From Burkholderiales bacterium PBB2 (GTDB lineage Bacteria; Pseudomonadota; Gammaproteobacteria; Burkholderiales; Burkholderiaceae_C), in NCBI GenBank assembly GCA_002255955.1, contig NKIM01000011.1, positions 83,226 to 147,225 of the forward strand: DNA of 64,000 nt, given 5' to 3'. Of this stretch, positions 9,001 to 15,264 are shown piece after piece. Position numbers and translations under genes: made by a program. The notes under the pieces were generated by a model. It was not told where the DNA came from. It saw only the letters and a program-made list of their open reading frames with translations, and did not search any database. Position 1 is the first letter of the stretch. Every line of letters begins with the position of its first letter.

Positions 9001-9358
9001 GCACGGCCGAGAAATCGCTGCCGGGGCCGAAGCGCGATTCCATGAAGCTGCGCGTGTCGGCATCGAGCGGCCGGCCGGCGCGCGACAAGGTGTCGCTGAC
9101 CGAGCCGGGCCAGGCGGCCTCGTTCTGGCTGGAGGCCCGGCTGCCGCTGCCACCGCCGCTGCTGAAACGCTGCAAGAAGGCCTTGGCCGCACAGGTCTCG
9201 CATTCGCCGCCGGCACCGGCACCGCTGCCGCAGGCGCAGCGGCGTTGCAGCAAGGGGCGAACCGCCGGTTCTTTGCCAGGCGGGCGCTTCTCGCCGCGCG
9301 GCGCCTGCTCGCGCTCCGCGCCCGTGGGGCTGGCGGCGTGCACGGCACTGTTGCTCAT
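5999..9358 (-). CDS. DUF4157 'eCIS-core' protein with embedded HNH-like nuclease segment and long beta-rich repeat region, 1119 aa (candidate cargo)
   Basis: Four parts are visible. (1) Residues 40-56 hold a CxC...CxxC knuckle. (2) Residues about 75-210 are the DUF4157 domain with a metalloprotease-type HExxH (H165-E166-LA-H169) and a downstream ExEAD segment. (3) Residues about 240-410 contain C363-EVDHIQELQVGG followed by NDGSNLQLL, an HNH (beta-beta-alpha-metal) arrangement with D366/H367 and N381 as likely key residues. (4) From about 420 to the end are repeated beta-strand units rich in G, K, L and aromatic residues. DUF4157 is the eCIS-linked domain often found in particle cargo, so I infer an effector; no toxicity is demonstrated. 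Coding for part 3 is visibly lower in GC (about 47-60% per line against 70-77% in flanks). ATG 9358 and the stop each overlap neighbours by 4 bases. Confidence 0.88.
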   Translation of the reverse strand: MSNSAVHAASPTGAEREQAPRGEKRPPGKEPAVRPLLQRRCACGSGAGAGGECETCAAKAFLQRFSSGGGSGSRASSQNEAAWPGSVSDTLSRAGRPLDADTRSFMESRFGPGSDFSAVRVHDDSAAAASARDVDAQAYTVGQHIVFGDGAYQPHSEPGRHLLAHELAHTVQQQGLQRSGISNLADHGPDYRRLEMEADQTADRVMRGAAFDGLNLSQGLSRSGPRLSRKPTAVPTSTETKTFRKSNPSKAVTLNIENASNIMSFVSEQSGVCLYEFDVLRVPPEKGPLAKPVYANVAKLKAKFSGTASQPIPEGNIARDETDKLRRSWLAVRQRELATADAQWKAAGGADTFPQVKTEPSVCEVDHIQELQVGGTNDGSNLQLLTKANNGASGNLLAQQLRSMASAAINDANTVQGVSKPTVELKFKRTELAGAPKQDACLAVGDAFDKNTPAAKTAVATTDFVLTLGSLTSTLKLPDDKSKEVDLESSGVVENSQFAWSVKGVVFERLIRGGKALAPEKLIFRLDTVALNLSSKAHGGAKAGQSIPIQGGKANLAAAAKLGVPFDFSKLSPGTLKSLDISPQGLSATGTLKPSLPLLPTFDVVIDPQGFRMGKALDPKKIKPPFPGMKVTEASVMMELAPAFKPVGTLAFEIGGAKKVADVKLTASADDQGLVLKGDLFVYIPGVDEAKGTVLYQAGQWSGGAKVEASKLKLPFVTGGAVDVSLKNGKLDANGRVDLELPGKNPASLEVKYANNRFSYSGRGRIETKSKYLKPIDAKLSVDGDLFRATGSTGIAFSGLDGTITATYENQGGKEKVYGGGNIKIDKGRAKGSIDVKLHPNQTLTGSGKLSYEIKKDMVASAAITIDEKQKITFDGELSFPDITLFPRFPKDETPKSLFSASGSIPIPGASIGPIGLKVELYGGLGYYYYVGPGVLTGIKATVKFSPFEPDPDFAFSMKAKASIPAGGGITGTVGANVVLDAFIGKVGGGLSVEARAGLKGKAELGGEIAYAKDRFSVDASAYIGGSIELGAALKAKVFAEAGVSVFKVSTEKVWTLKEAKFDTGLSLGVRMPLHYDSVEGFRMPKLSDIQPEPAEFKLDTQKMLGNLFGAASSEEKEK

Positions 9359-9672
9359 CGCGGCAGCCCCTGGATCAAGGCACGGGCCAGGCGCTGGCCG
9401 GTGCGCTCAGGCGACTCGGCGGCCGAGCGGCGAAAGCGCGGGATGCGCAGCAGCTCCGCCTCCATGCTGGGCTGCAGGGCCAGCTGCGAAGCCTGCTGGG
9501 CCAGCAGGCGCCCCAGCTCCTGCTCAAAGGCGCCGGCCAGGCGCGCACCATCTCGCGCCGTGTAGCCCGGCAAGGCGAGGCTGCCGATGTGCAGCTGCAC
9601 CCGAGGAGCCGGCGCCGCGCTGCTCCGCGGCACAGCCTGAACCGAGGTGACCACTGAGACAGGCTTGTTCAC
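9355..9672 (-). CDS. Small eCIS-associated protein of unknown function, 105 aa
   Basis: Begins at GTG 9672 inside the ATPase stop (GTGA overlap) and ends inside the start of the eCIS-core gene (ATGA overlap), so it is tightly coupled to both. After a 20-residue Ala/Pro-rich leader it has VQLHIGSLALPGY, a short beta motif closely like IEIHIGRIEVLPLG near the end of the disordered eCIS protein at 13039-13953. The rest is helical (GARLAGAFEQELGRLL). I do not recognise a named domain. A role linking the ATPase or cargo to the particle is a guess from position only. Confidence 0.75.
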   Translation of the reverse strand: MNKPVSVVTSVQAVPRSSAAPAPRVQLHIGSLALPGYTARDGARLAGAFEQELGRLLAQQASQLALQPSMEAELLRIPRFRRSAAESPERTGQRLARALIQGLPR

Positions 9673-11738
9673 AGCCAGTCTCCCACATCGGCGGCGGGCA
9701 AGGGCCGCTCCAGCTTGGCGAACTCGGCCGCGGCGGCATCGCGCAGATGGCGCATGGTGATGACCGAGTCTTCGTCGGCCGCCAGAAACGCGGCATTGAG
9801 CGCCAGATTGCGGATGTGGCCGCCCGAGAGCGAGAGCCGCATCAGCTTGCCGATGTCGATGGCCCCCAGCGGCGCAGCGGCCGGGAAGGCGCGTTCCCAG
9901 ATCGCGGCGCGGGCCGCCTCGTCCGGGAAGGGGAACTGGACGATGAAGCGGATGCGGCGCTGGAAGGCCGGGTCGATGGCCTGCTTGAGATTGGTGGTCA
10001 GGATGGCCAGGCCGCGGTAGCTCTCCACCCGCTGCAAGAGGTAGCTGACCTCGATATTGGCGTAGCGGTCGTGGCTGTCCTTGACCTCGCTGCGCTTGCC
10101 GAACAAGGCATCGGCCTCGTCGAACAAAAGGATGGCGCCACTGGCTTCGGCGGCGGCAAAAACCCGGGCCAGGTTCTTCTCGGTCTCGCCGATGTACTTG
10201 CTGACCAGGCTGGCCAGATCGATGCGGTAGAGATCGAGCTGCAGCTCGCGCGCCAGCACCTCGGCGGCCAGGGTCTTGCCCGTGCCACTGCCGCCGCTGA
10301 ACAGGGCGCTCAAGCCCAGGCCGCGGCTGCTGCGCTCGGCAAAGCCCCAGCTCTGGTAGACCCGGTGGCGCTGGCGCAGCTGGGCGGCCATGCTGCGCAG
10401 GCTGTGCAGGGCCGGCTCGGGCAGGACCAGATCGGCCCATTGCGCGCGTGCCTCGATGCGCTGGGCCAGGCCGTCCAGCCCGGCGCCCCCCGAACCGCCT
10501 GTCATGCCCCCATTCATGCCCGGACCCGTGCGCGTGGAAGGCCGCAGCAGCTCACCCGCGGCCTCGCGCGCCGCCTCGCGTGCGGCCTGCCACAGGCGGT
10601 TGGCCCGGGCACGCTCATCCTCACCCGGGAGATCGTCCAGCGAAGCGCGCCATTGCCCGGCCAGCTGCAGAACCTGGGTCTGGGACAGCTGGAACTGCTC
10701 GGCCAGGGCCGGCAGCTGACGCTGCAGCTCGCCGCTCACATCCCCCTGGCCCAGGCTGTCACGCCACAAGGCCAGGCGGCGTTCCGTGCTCAGCTCGGTG
10801 GAAGGCAGCGAGCGCTGCGCGCGGCGCAGCGGCAGGCGACCCGCCTCGCCGCGGCTGCTGAGCAGCACCAGGCTGGGCAGGCCGTCGAGCCAGGCGGCCA
10901 GCTGCGCCCCGGCGGCGCCGCCCTCCTCCATGGCATCCAGATCCACCCAGAGCAGGCCGCGGTGCAAAAGCGCCTCGCGGGCCCAGAGCTGGGTCATGGC
11001 CTCGCGCTCGGCCGATGGGGGCAGCTCTTGCAGGCGGTAGAGGCTCAGGCCCAGGCGTTGCGCCAAGGTGTGAACCAGCACCTCGGCCTCACGGCCGGCG
11101 TAGCGGGCCACTGGAGTGTGAAGCAATGAAGGCGCCGCCTCCCAGGCGGCGGCCATTGCGGCGAGGCCCGCATCCTGCTGTGCCCCCAGATCCGCATCCA
11201 CATCCCGATGCGCCGCTTGGCGCTGCAGCCAGGGCGCCAGGCGCGGGTCGGCATAGCGGACGCCGGCCAGGGCATGCAGCACAGTCTCGTCCACCGCCCA
11301 GCGTGCGTCGAGCGGGCCCAGTCCGCCAACCAGCTCGATCAGCTGCCAGCGGCGCAGCGGCGCCACCGGCGTCAGGGCTTCCCAACGCGACTCGGCCAGC
11401 AAGGCCAGGGCCAGGCGGCCATTCATCCAGGGCTGCCCGCCCTCGCCCTGCGCTTGCGCCAGCAGCGGGCCGATGCGGGCATCGAGCTGCGGCGCCACGG
11501 CCAGCAACAAGGCATCGCGCTCAAACGGACTCAGGCCCAAGCTGTGCGCCAGCTGAGCCAAGGCCGGCGGCACCTGCTCGCCCGACAGCAAAGGCATGGG
11601 CTGGCTCGGTGCCTGCTGCAGATGCTGCTCGATGCGCGCCAGGGCTTGCGTGAGTACACGGGCATTGCGCGCCTGCTCGCGGTGGCTGCTGCTGCCGTTG
11701 ACGATTGGCGAGCTCGATGGGGCCGAGGCGGTGTTCAC
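9669..11738 (-). CDS. AAA+ ATPase of the eCIS locus (Afp15/PVC15-like), 689 aa
   Basis: C-terminal AAA+ module with Walker A SGGSGTGKT (K at about 486), Walker B ILLFDEADALFGKR (about 536-549), then sensor-1 ILTTNL and an RRIRF arginine-finger-like pair. The N-terminal 440 residues are a helical family-specific region, with a Gly-rich linker near 425-440. This matches the ATPase conserved in Afp/PVC/MAC-type loci, thought to act in particle assembly or cargo loading. Start is GTG 11738 overlapping the DUF4255 stop (GTGA). All ATPase residues needed for hydrolysis appear present. Confidence 0.93.
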   Translation of the reverse strand: MNTASAPSSSPIVNGSSSHREQARNARVLTQALARIEQHLQQAPSQPMPLLSGEQVPPALAQLAHSLGLSPFERDALLLAVAPQLDARIGPLLAQAQGEGGQPWMNGRLALALLAESRWEALTPVAPLRRWQLIELVGGLGPLDARWAVDETVLHALAGVRYADPRLAPWLQRQAAHRDVDADLGAQQDAGLAAMAAAWEAAPSLLHTPVARYAGREAEVLVHTLAQRLGLSLYRLQELPPSAEREAMTQLWAREALLHRGLLWVDLDAMEEGGAAGAQLAAWLDGLPSLVLLSSRGEAGRLPLRRAQRSLPSTELSTERRLALWRDSLGQGDVSGELQRQLPALAEQFQLSQTQVLQLAGQWRASLDDLPGEDERARANRLWQAAREAAREAAGELLRPSTRTGPGMNGGMTGGSGGAGLDGLAQRIEARAQWADLVLPEPALHSLRSMAAQLRQRHRVYQSWGFAERSSRGLGLSALFSGGSGTGKTLAAEVLARELQLDLYRIDLASLVSKYIGETEKNLARVFAAAEASGAILLFDEADALFGKRSEVKDSHDRYANIEVSYLLQRVESYRGLAILTTNLKQAIDPAFQRRIRFIVQFPFPDEAARAAIWERAFPAAAPLGAIDIGKLMRLSLSGGHIRNLALNAAFLAADEDSVITMRHLRDAAAAEFAKLERPLPAADVGDWL

Positions 11739-13042
11739 AGCAGCAACTCCGGGCCGGCAAAGCGGCCATCGGCCGCCACCGTCAGCGGGCTGACGCCGGC
11801 ATCGACCTGCAGGCGCGCGAGGTAGCGGCCGGGCAGCACATGCTGGAATGGAATGCGCAGCACGCCATTGTTGGTGGCCGGCGCGACCACGCCATTGCCC
11901 TCGGGCGCATCAAAGCTGTAGGCCCGCGCCGGCCGGTCGGCGGGCGGGTCTTTTTCGTTGAGCAGCAGGCGCACCCGCTGGCGCGCGCCGACCGGTGGCG
12001 TCACCGAGGCGCTGATGCGGCCCTTGCGATAGGCCTGCCCGTCAATCACGTCCTGGCCCGCACCGGGTTCCAGCGCAAACAGCGCTTGCGGATGCAGCAC
12101 CAGGGCGCCGAGATTGGACTCCACCACCCCATGCGGCTGCGGTGGCGAACCCATCAGATGGGCATGGCAGACCTGCACACTGCACAGGCCGGCGCGCAAG
12201 TCCAGGGCGGGGCTGAGCTGCAGGCGGATCTCTTCGTTGCTGACCGAGAGCAGGCTGGCCGGCGGCAGCGACACGCCGTTGAGCTTGAGCGTCAGCTCTG
12301 GCGACTTCAGCAGTGCGCCGCTGATGCGCACGATGCTGTTGGGCAGGATGGGCGTGCCAGCCGGCCCTTCAGCTTCCACCCGGTCGATGCGGGGGCTGCG
12401 CAAGGTCAGCACATGCACCTGGCGGCTGCTCACCGGCAGCGGTGTGCGCACACTGCGCGGCGTCTGCGTCAGCAAGACGCTGACCGAATAGGCCGCACTG
12501 GGCCGCGCTGGCAGCTGGATGGCCCCCCAGAGCCGCGAGACCTCGTCCATGCCCAGGTTCATGGCCGTGATGCGCAGCTGCTCCAGCTGGTCGGCCAGGC
12601 CCGCCAGCTCCAGCTGCTTGGGAAGATTGGGTTTATTGGCTTCCGGCTTGAGCGCACGGCGGATGGCCTCACGCCCCAGGGCCGGCGTGTCGTGCAAGAC
12701 CTGCATGGCGGCGCCAAGCAGGATCTCGGCATGGAAATCCTGCAGGCCGTAGGCCACCAGCAGGTAATGCAGGTCCAGGGCCAGGGCGGGGTTGGCGCTG
12801 CGCTCGCCACGCCCGTCGCGGCTGGGCAGGTCGAGATTGGCCCAGCCGGTGTTGCGGGTCTGGTTGTAGAGCACGATGTTCAGCGAAGGCAGGTCCGCCT
12901 GGGCCTGGGCTTTCTCGGGCGGCAAGCAAGTCACCGCCGGGCTGGCACCCAGCACATCGGCCAGCTTGAGCGCGACAAAGCCATCGCTGATCAGTTGCTG
13001 CAAGACCGCCGAGGTGGCGGCCAATCCCAGGGCCGAGCTCAT
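11735..13042 (-). CDS. DUF4255 tail terminator/sheath cap protein (Afp16-like) with extended C-terminus, 435 aa
   Basis: The first ~190 residues match DUF4255: PSLNIVLYNQTRNTGWANLD, then LALDLHYLLVAYGLQDFHAE and ILLGAAMQVLHDTP. This family caps and terminates the sheath/tube in Afp-type particles. Residues ~200-435 add Ig-like beta segments (VSSRQVHVLTLRSPRIDRVE; SISNEEIRLQLSP-type strands; RQRVRLLLNEKDPP) as in the longer DUF4255-Ig form common in eCIS loci. ATG 13042 and the stop both overlap neighbours by 4 bases. Confidence 0.9.
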   Translation of the reverse strand: MSSALGLAATSAVLQQLISDGFVALKLADVLGASPAVTCLPPEKAQAQADLPSLNIVLYNQTRNTGWANLDLPSRDGRGERSANPALALDLHYLLVAYGLQDFHAEILLGAAMQVLHDTPALGREAIRRALKPEANKPNLPKQLELAGLADQLEQLRITAMNLGMDEVSRLWGAIQLPARPSAAYSVSVLLTQTPRSVRTPLPVSSRQVHVLTLRSPRIDRVEAEGPAGTPILPNSIVRISGALLKSPELTLKLNGVSLPPASLLSVSNEEIRLQLSPALDLRAGLCSVQVCHAHLMGSPPQPHGVVESNLGALVLHPQALFALEPGAGQDVIDGQAYRKGRISASVTPPVGARQRVRLLLNEKDPPADRPARAYSFDAPEGNGVVAPATNNGVLRIPFQHVLPGRYLARLQVDAGVSPLTVAADGRFAGPELLL

Positions 13043-13953
13043 GAGCGCCGCCGTTCTGCCAAATAGGACTCCAGCGACTGTGGCGCACGCGCATGCGCCT
13101 GCGCGGGGTTCGGCTGCGGAGCGGCCGCAGGCGCCGGGGCCCCGAGCGGCAGCACCTCGATGCGGCCGATGTGGATCTCGATCTGCGGCGACGGAGCTTC
13201 ATTCCGCATGGAGTGCGCCGAAGCGGCACTCTCGCGCCGTTCAGGCAGCGTATGCAGGGAAGCTTCGCGCTGGGCCTGCACGGCATCCAGCGGCTGGAGC
13301 TTCAAGGATGCCAGCGATGGCAGCGCCGGCCCGCGCGGCGCCGAGCTGTCGTCCGCAGTGGCTGCCGGCTCCAGGCGATCCAGCTCGGCCATTCGTGCTG
13401 GACGCGATGGCGTCACAGCCGGCGAGCGGCCCAGCTGAGAATCGGCCGATTGCGACGCGGTCTCAGATTCCTGCCCGCGATCGCGCGCAGGGCGGCGTTC
13501 AGCCGGGCTCCGGCTGGCATGGGCCCAGCCACTCTCCTGGGGCCGCGACAGGGCCGTCACATGATGCCAAGGCTGCTGCGCACGAGCCTCCGCAGCAGAC
13601 GCCTGCTCGGATGTGGCGCGCTGCGCCAGGTCGCGCTCGCTCGTCGCCGGGGCGAGGCGCGACGATGAACCGGCGTCTGACAAGGCCTGCATCACAGGGC
13701 CTTGCGGCTGAGGCGCAGCATCTGCGCGGGTGCTGGTCCAGGGCTGCGGGGACGGGCCGCGCAACGGCACGCCGAGGCCCTCGCCCTCACCCGGCTCGGC
13801 CAGCCCTGCCGGATCCGCCCCCCATCGCACAGGTCCGTTCGCCGCTGGGGCATCCTCAAAACGCGAGGCACGGCGCGGCTGCAAGCCGGGCGCCTGCACG
13901 GCCTTGCGGGCCAGCGCCGCGAAGAAGTCCGAGGCCATGCCCTGGGTCTTCAT
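13039..13953 (-). CDS. Disordered Pro/Ala/Arg-rich eCIS-associated protein, 304 aa
   Basis: Translationally coupled on both sides (ATGA at 13950-13953 and 13039-13042). Almost the whole chain is low complexity, rich in Ala, Pro, Arg, Ser and Gln. The only structured-looking pieces are the N-terminal helix (ASDFFAALARKAV) and the C-terminal IEIHIGRIEVLPLG motif followed by SLESYLAERRR. A similar HIG motif occurs in the 105-aa protein at 9355-9672. The position between the zinc-ribbon baseplate gene and the DUF4255 gene is where eCIS loci often carry a poorly conserved protein. A Met six residues in is an alternative start. No function is assigned. Confidence 0.75.
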   Translation of the reverse strand: MKTQGMASDFFAALARKAVQAPGLQPRRASRFEDAPAANGPVRWGADPAGLAEPGEGEGLGVPLRGPSPQPWTSTRADAAPQPQGPVMQALSDAGSSSRLAPATSERDLAQRATSEQASAAEARAQQPWHHVTALSRPQESGWAHASRSPAERRPARDRGQESETASQSADSQLGRSPAVTPSRPARMAELDRLEPAATADDSSAPRGPALPSLASLKLQPLDAVQAQREASLHTLPERRESAASAHSMRNEAPSPQIEIHIGRIEVLPLGAPAPAAAPQPNPAQAHARAPQSLESYLAERRRS

Positions 13954-14687
13954 GCCAGCACCCGTTCCAGATAGCGCGCCCGGCGGCTGGGGCTCAGGGC
14001 CAGCACCTGGGCCTCGCTCCAGCCATAGGCCCGGGCCAGCAGATGCACCTGATCGAGGCAGCGCTCGGACCAGCTCGCCAAGGCGCTGAGCAGATGGCTT
14101 GCGATGTCAAAGCCCTCGCTCCAGCCATGCTCGCAAGCGGGGCATTGCAGGGCCAGCTCGGTGTGGGCCTGCGGGTCGGCGTCGCTGAGCGCCGCGCTCA
14201 GCCGCTGCACTGCCTCCTCGCTCAGAGCCAGCGGTTCGGCGGCCTCGGCCTGGTCTTGCTCGCTCAGCTGCAGGCAGCGCGCCATCAGCAAGGCACGGGC
14301 CTGGCCCTCGTCTGCCTGCTGCGCCGCGTCCCAGAGGTCGCGGCTGTCGGGCAGACGGCAGCGCAACAGGCGTCCGTCGAGTTCCAGCGTCAGGGCCTCT
14401 GCGCTGCCTGAGGTTTGCTCCGGCACCATCAGCTCGGGAACTTGCAGGGCCAGCTCCAAGCGCTCGCCACAGCGCGGGCAGGCGGCCAGCAGCTCCAGCT
14501 GCGGGCCAAACAAGGCCTGCTGCAGCTCCAGGAGCTGGCGGTCGCGCTGGCCCAGGGGCAGGCTCGCAGCCCAGCCGGGCTCGGCCTGCCAGACGCGGTC
14601 CAGCAAGGCACAGGCGCGCAGCGGCGGCGGCAGGCCGTGGCTGCTGTCGAGCAGGTCCAGCCAGTCGGCGGAGCTCAGGGAAGCCAT
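13950..14687 (-). CDS. T4-type baseplate protein with zinc-ribbon cysteines, 245 aa
   Basis: Carries two Cys pairs (ACPRCGERL at about residues 69-77 and QCPACEHGW at about 185-193) that would form a zinc ribbon, embedded in a Leu-rich helical protein. This organisation is that of the phage T4-like baseplate/tail-assembly proteins (gp26/gp51-like) annotated in phage and eCIS loci; their exact role is not well defined, perhaps tail assembly chaperone or minor baseplate. ATG 14687 lies 36 bases after the tube stop, and its stop overlaps the next start. Confidence 0.75.
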   Translation of the reverse strand: MASLSSADWLDLLDSSHGLPPPLRACALLDRVWQAEPGWAASLPLGQRDRQLLELQQALFGPQLELLAACPRCGERLELALQVPELMVPEQTSGSAEALTLELDGRLLRCRLPDSRDLWDAAQQADEGQARALLMARCLQLSEQDQAEAAEPLALSEEAVQRLSAALSDADPQAHTELALQCPACEHGWSEGFDIASHLLSALASWSERCLDQVHLLARAYGWSEAQVLALSPSRRARYLERVLA

Positions 14688-14723
14688 GATTCAAAGACCC
14701 TCGGTGCGATCAGGCGCGAAGGC

Positions 14724-15248
14724 TCAGCTCGGCTCGGTGAAGCTGACTTCGTTGGGCTCGGCCACCTCGTAGTCGCGCTCCCAGCCCTCGTTCTCGAGCT
14801 TGAGGCGGGCTATGGCCACGGCATTGGCATTGGCGTCCAGGTCCGGCAGGGCCTGGAACTCGCTGACCCAGGCACGGAAGACCTTGTAGGCCAGCACCAG
14901 CTGACCGGTCTCGTTGTAGAGCTCGATGATCAGGTCCTTGCGGAAGTCCTTGAGCGAGACCTCGGCGCCCAGGCCGGAACCATAGTTCCAGACCTTGTTG
15001 GCCCATTTTTCGAACTCGGTGTCGTGGGTGACGCCGCGCTCCAGGGTGATGGCATCGAACTCGGTGCGACCGGGCGATTTGCGGCTGCTGCTCTGGTCGC
15101 CGCCCTCGCGGTGCTTGACCACCTCGGTGCTGCGCTTGAGCGCCGAGACCTTGCTGATGCCGGCGACATAACGTCCATCCCACTTGACGCGGAACTTGAA
15201 ATTTTTGTAGGGATCGAAACGCTGGGCGTTGACGGTGAACTGGGCCAT
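14724..15248 (-). CDS. Inner tube protein (Hcp/gp19-like, Afp1/5-like), 174 aa
   Basis: Major tube subunit that stacks as hexameric rings inside the sheath. Diagnostic segments are DPYKNFKFRVKWDGRYVAG near the N-terminus, VSALKRSTEVVKHREGG, then SPGRTEFDAITLERGVTHD, and KDLIIELYNETGQLVLAYKV. ATG 15248 was chosen because AAGGAG stands about 7 bases upstream; the longer open frame to 15359 adds only a Ser/Arg-rich stretch antisense-like in composition. Only one tube gene is present here, whereas Afp and PVC have two or three, so this protein probably forms the whole tube. Confidence 0.95.
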   Translation of the reverse strand: MAQFTVNAQRFDPYKNFKFRVKWDGRYVAGISKVSALKRSTEVVKHREGGDQSSSRKSPGRTEFDAITLERGVTHDTEFEKWANKVWNYGSGLGAEVSLKDFRKDLIIELYNETGQLVLAYKVFRAWVSEFQALPDLDANANAVAIARLKLENEGWERDYEVAEPNEVSFTEPS

Positions 15249-15264
15249 GACGCGACTCCTTGAC

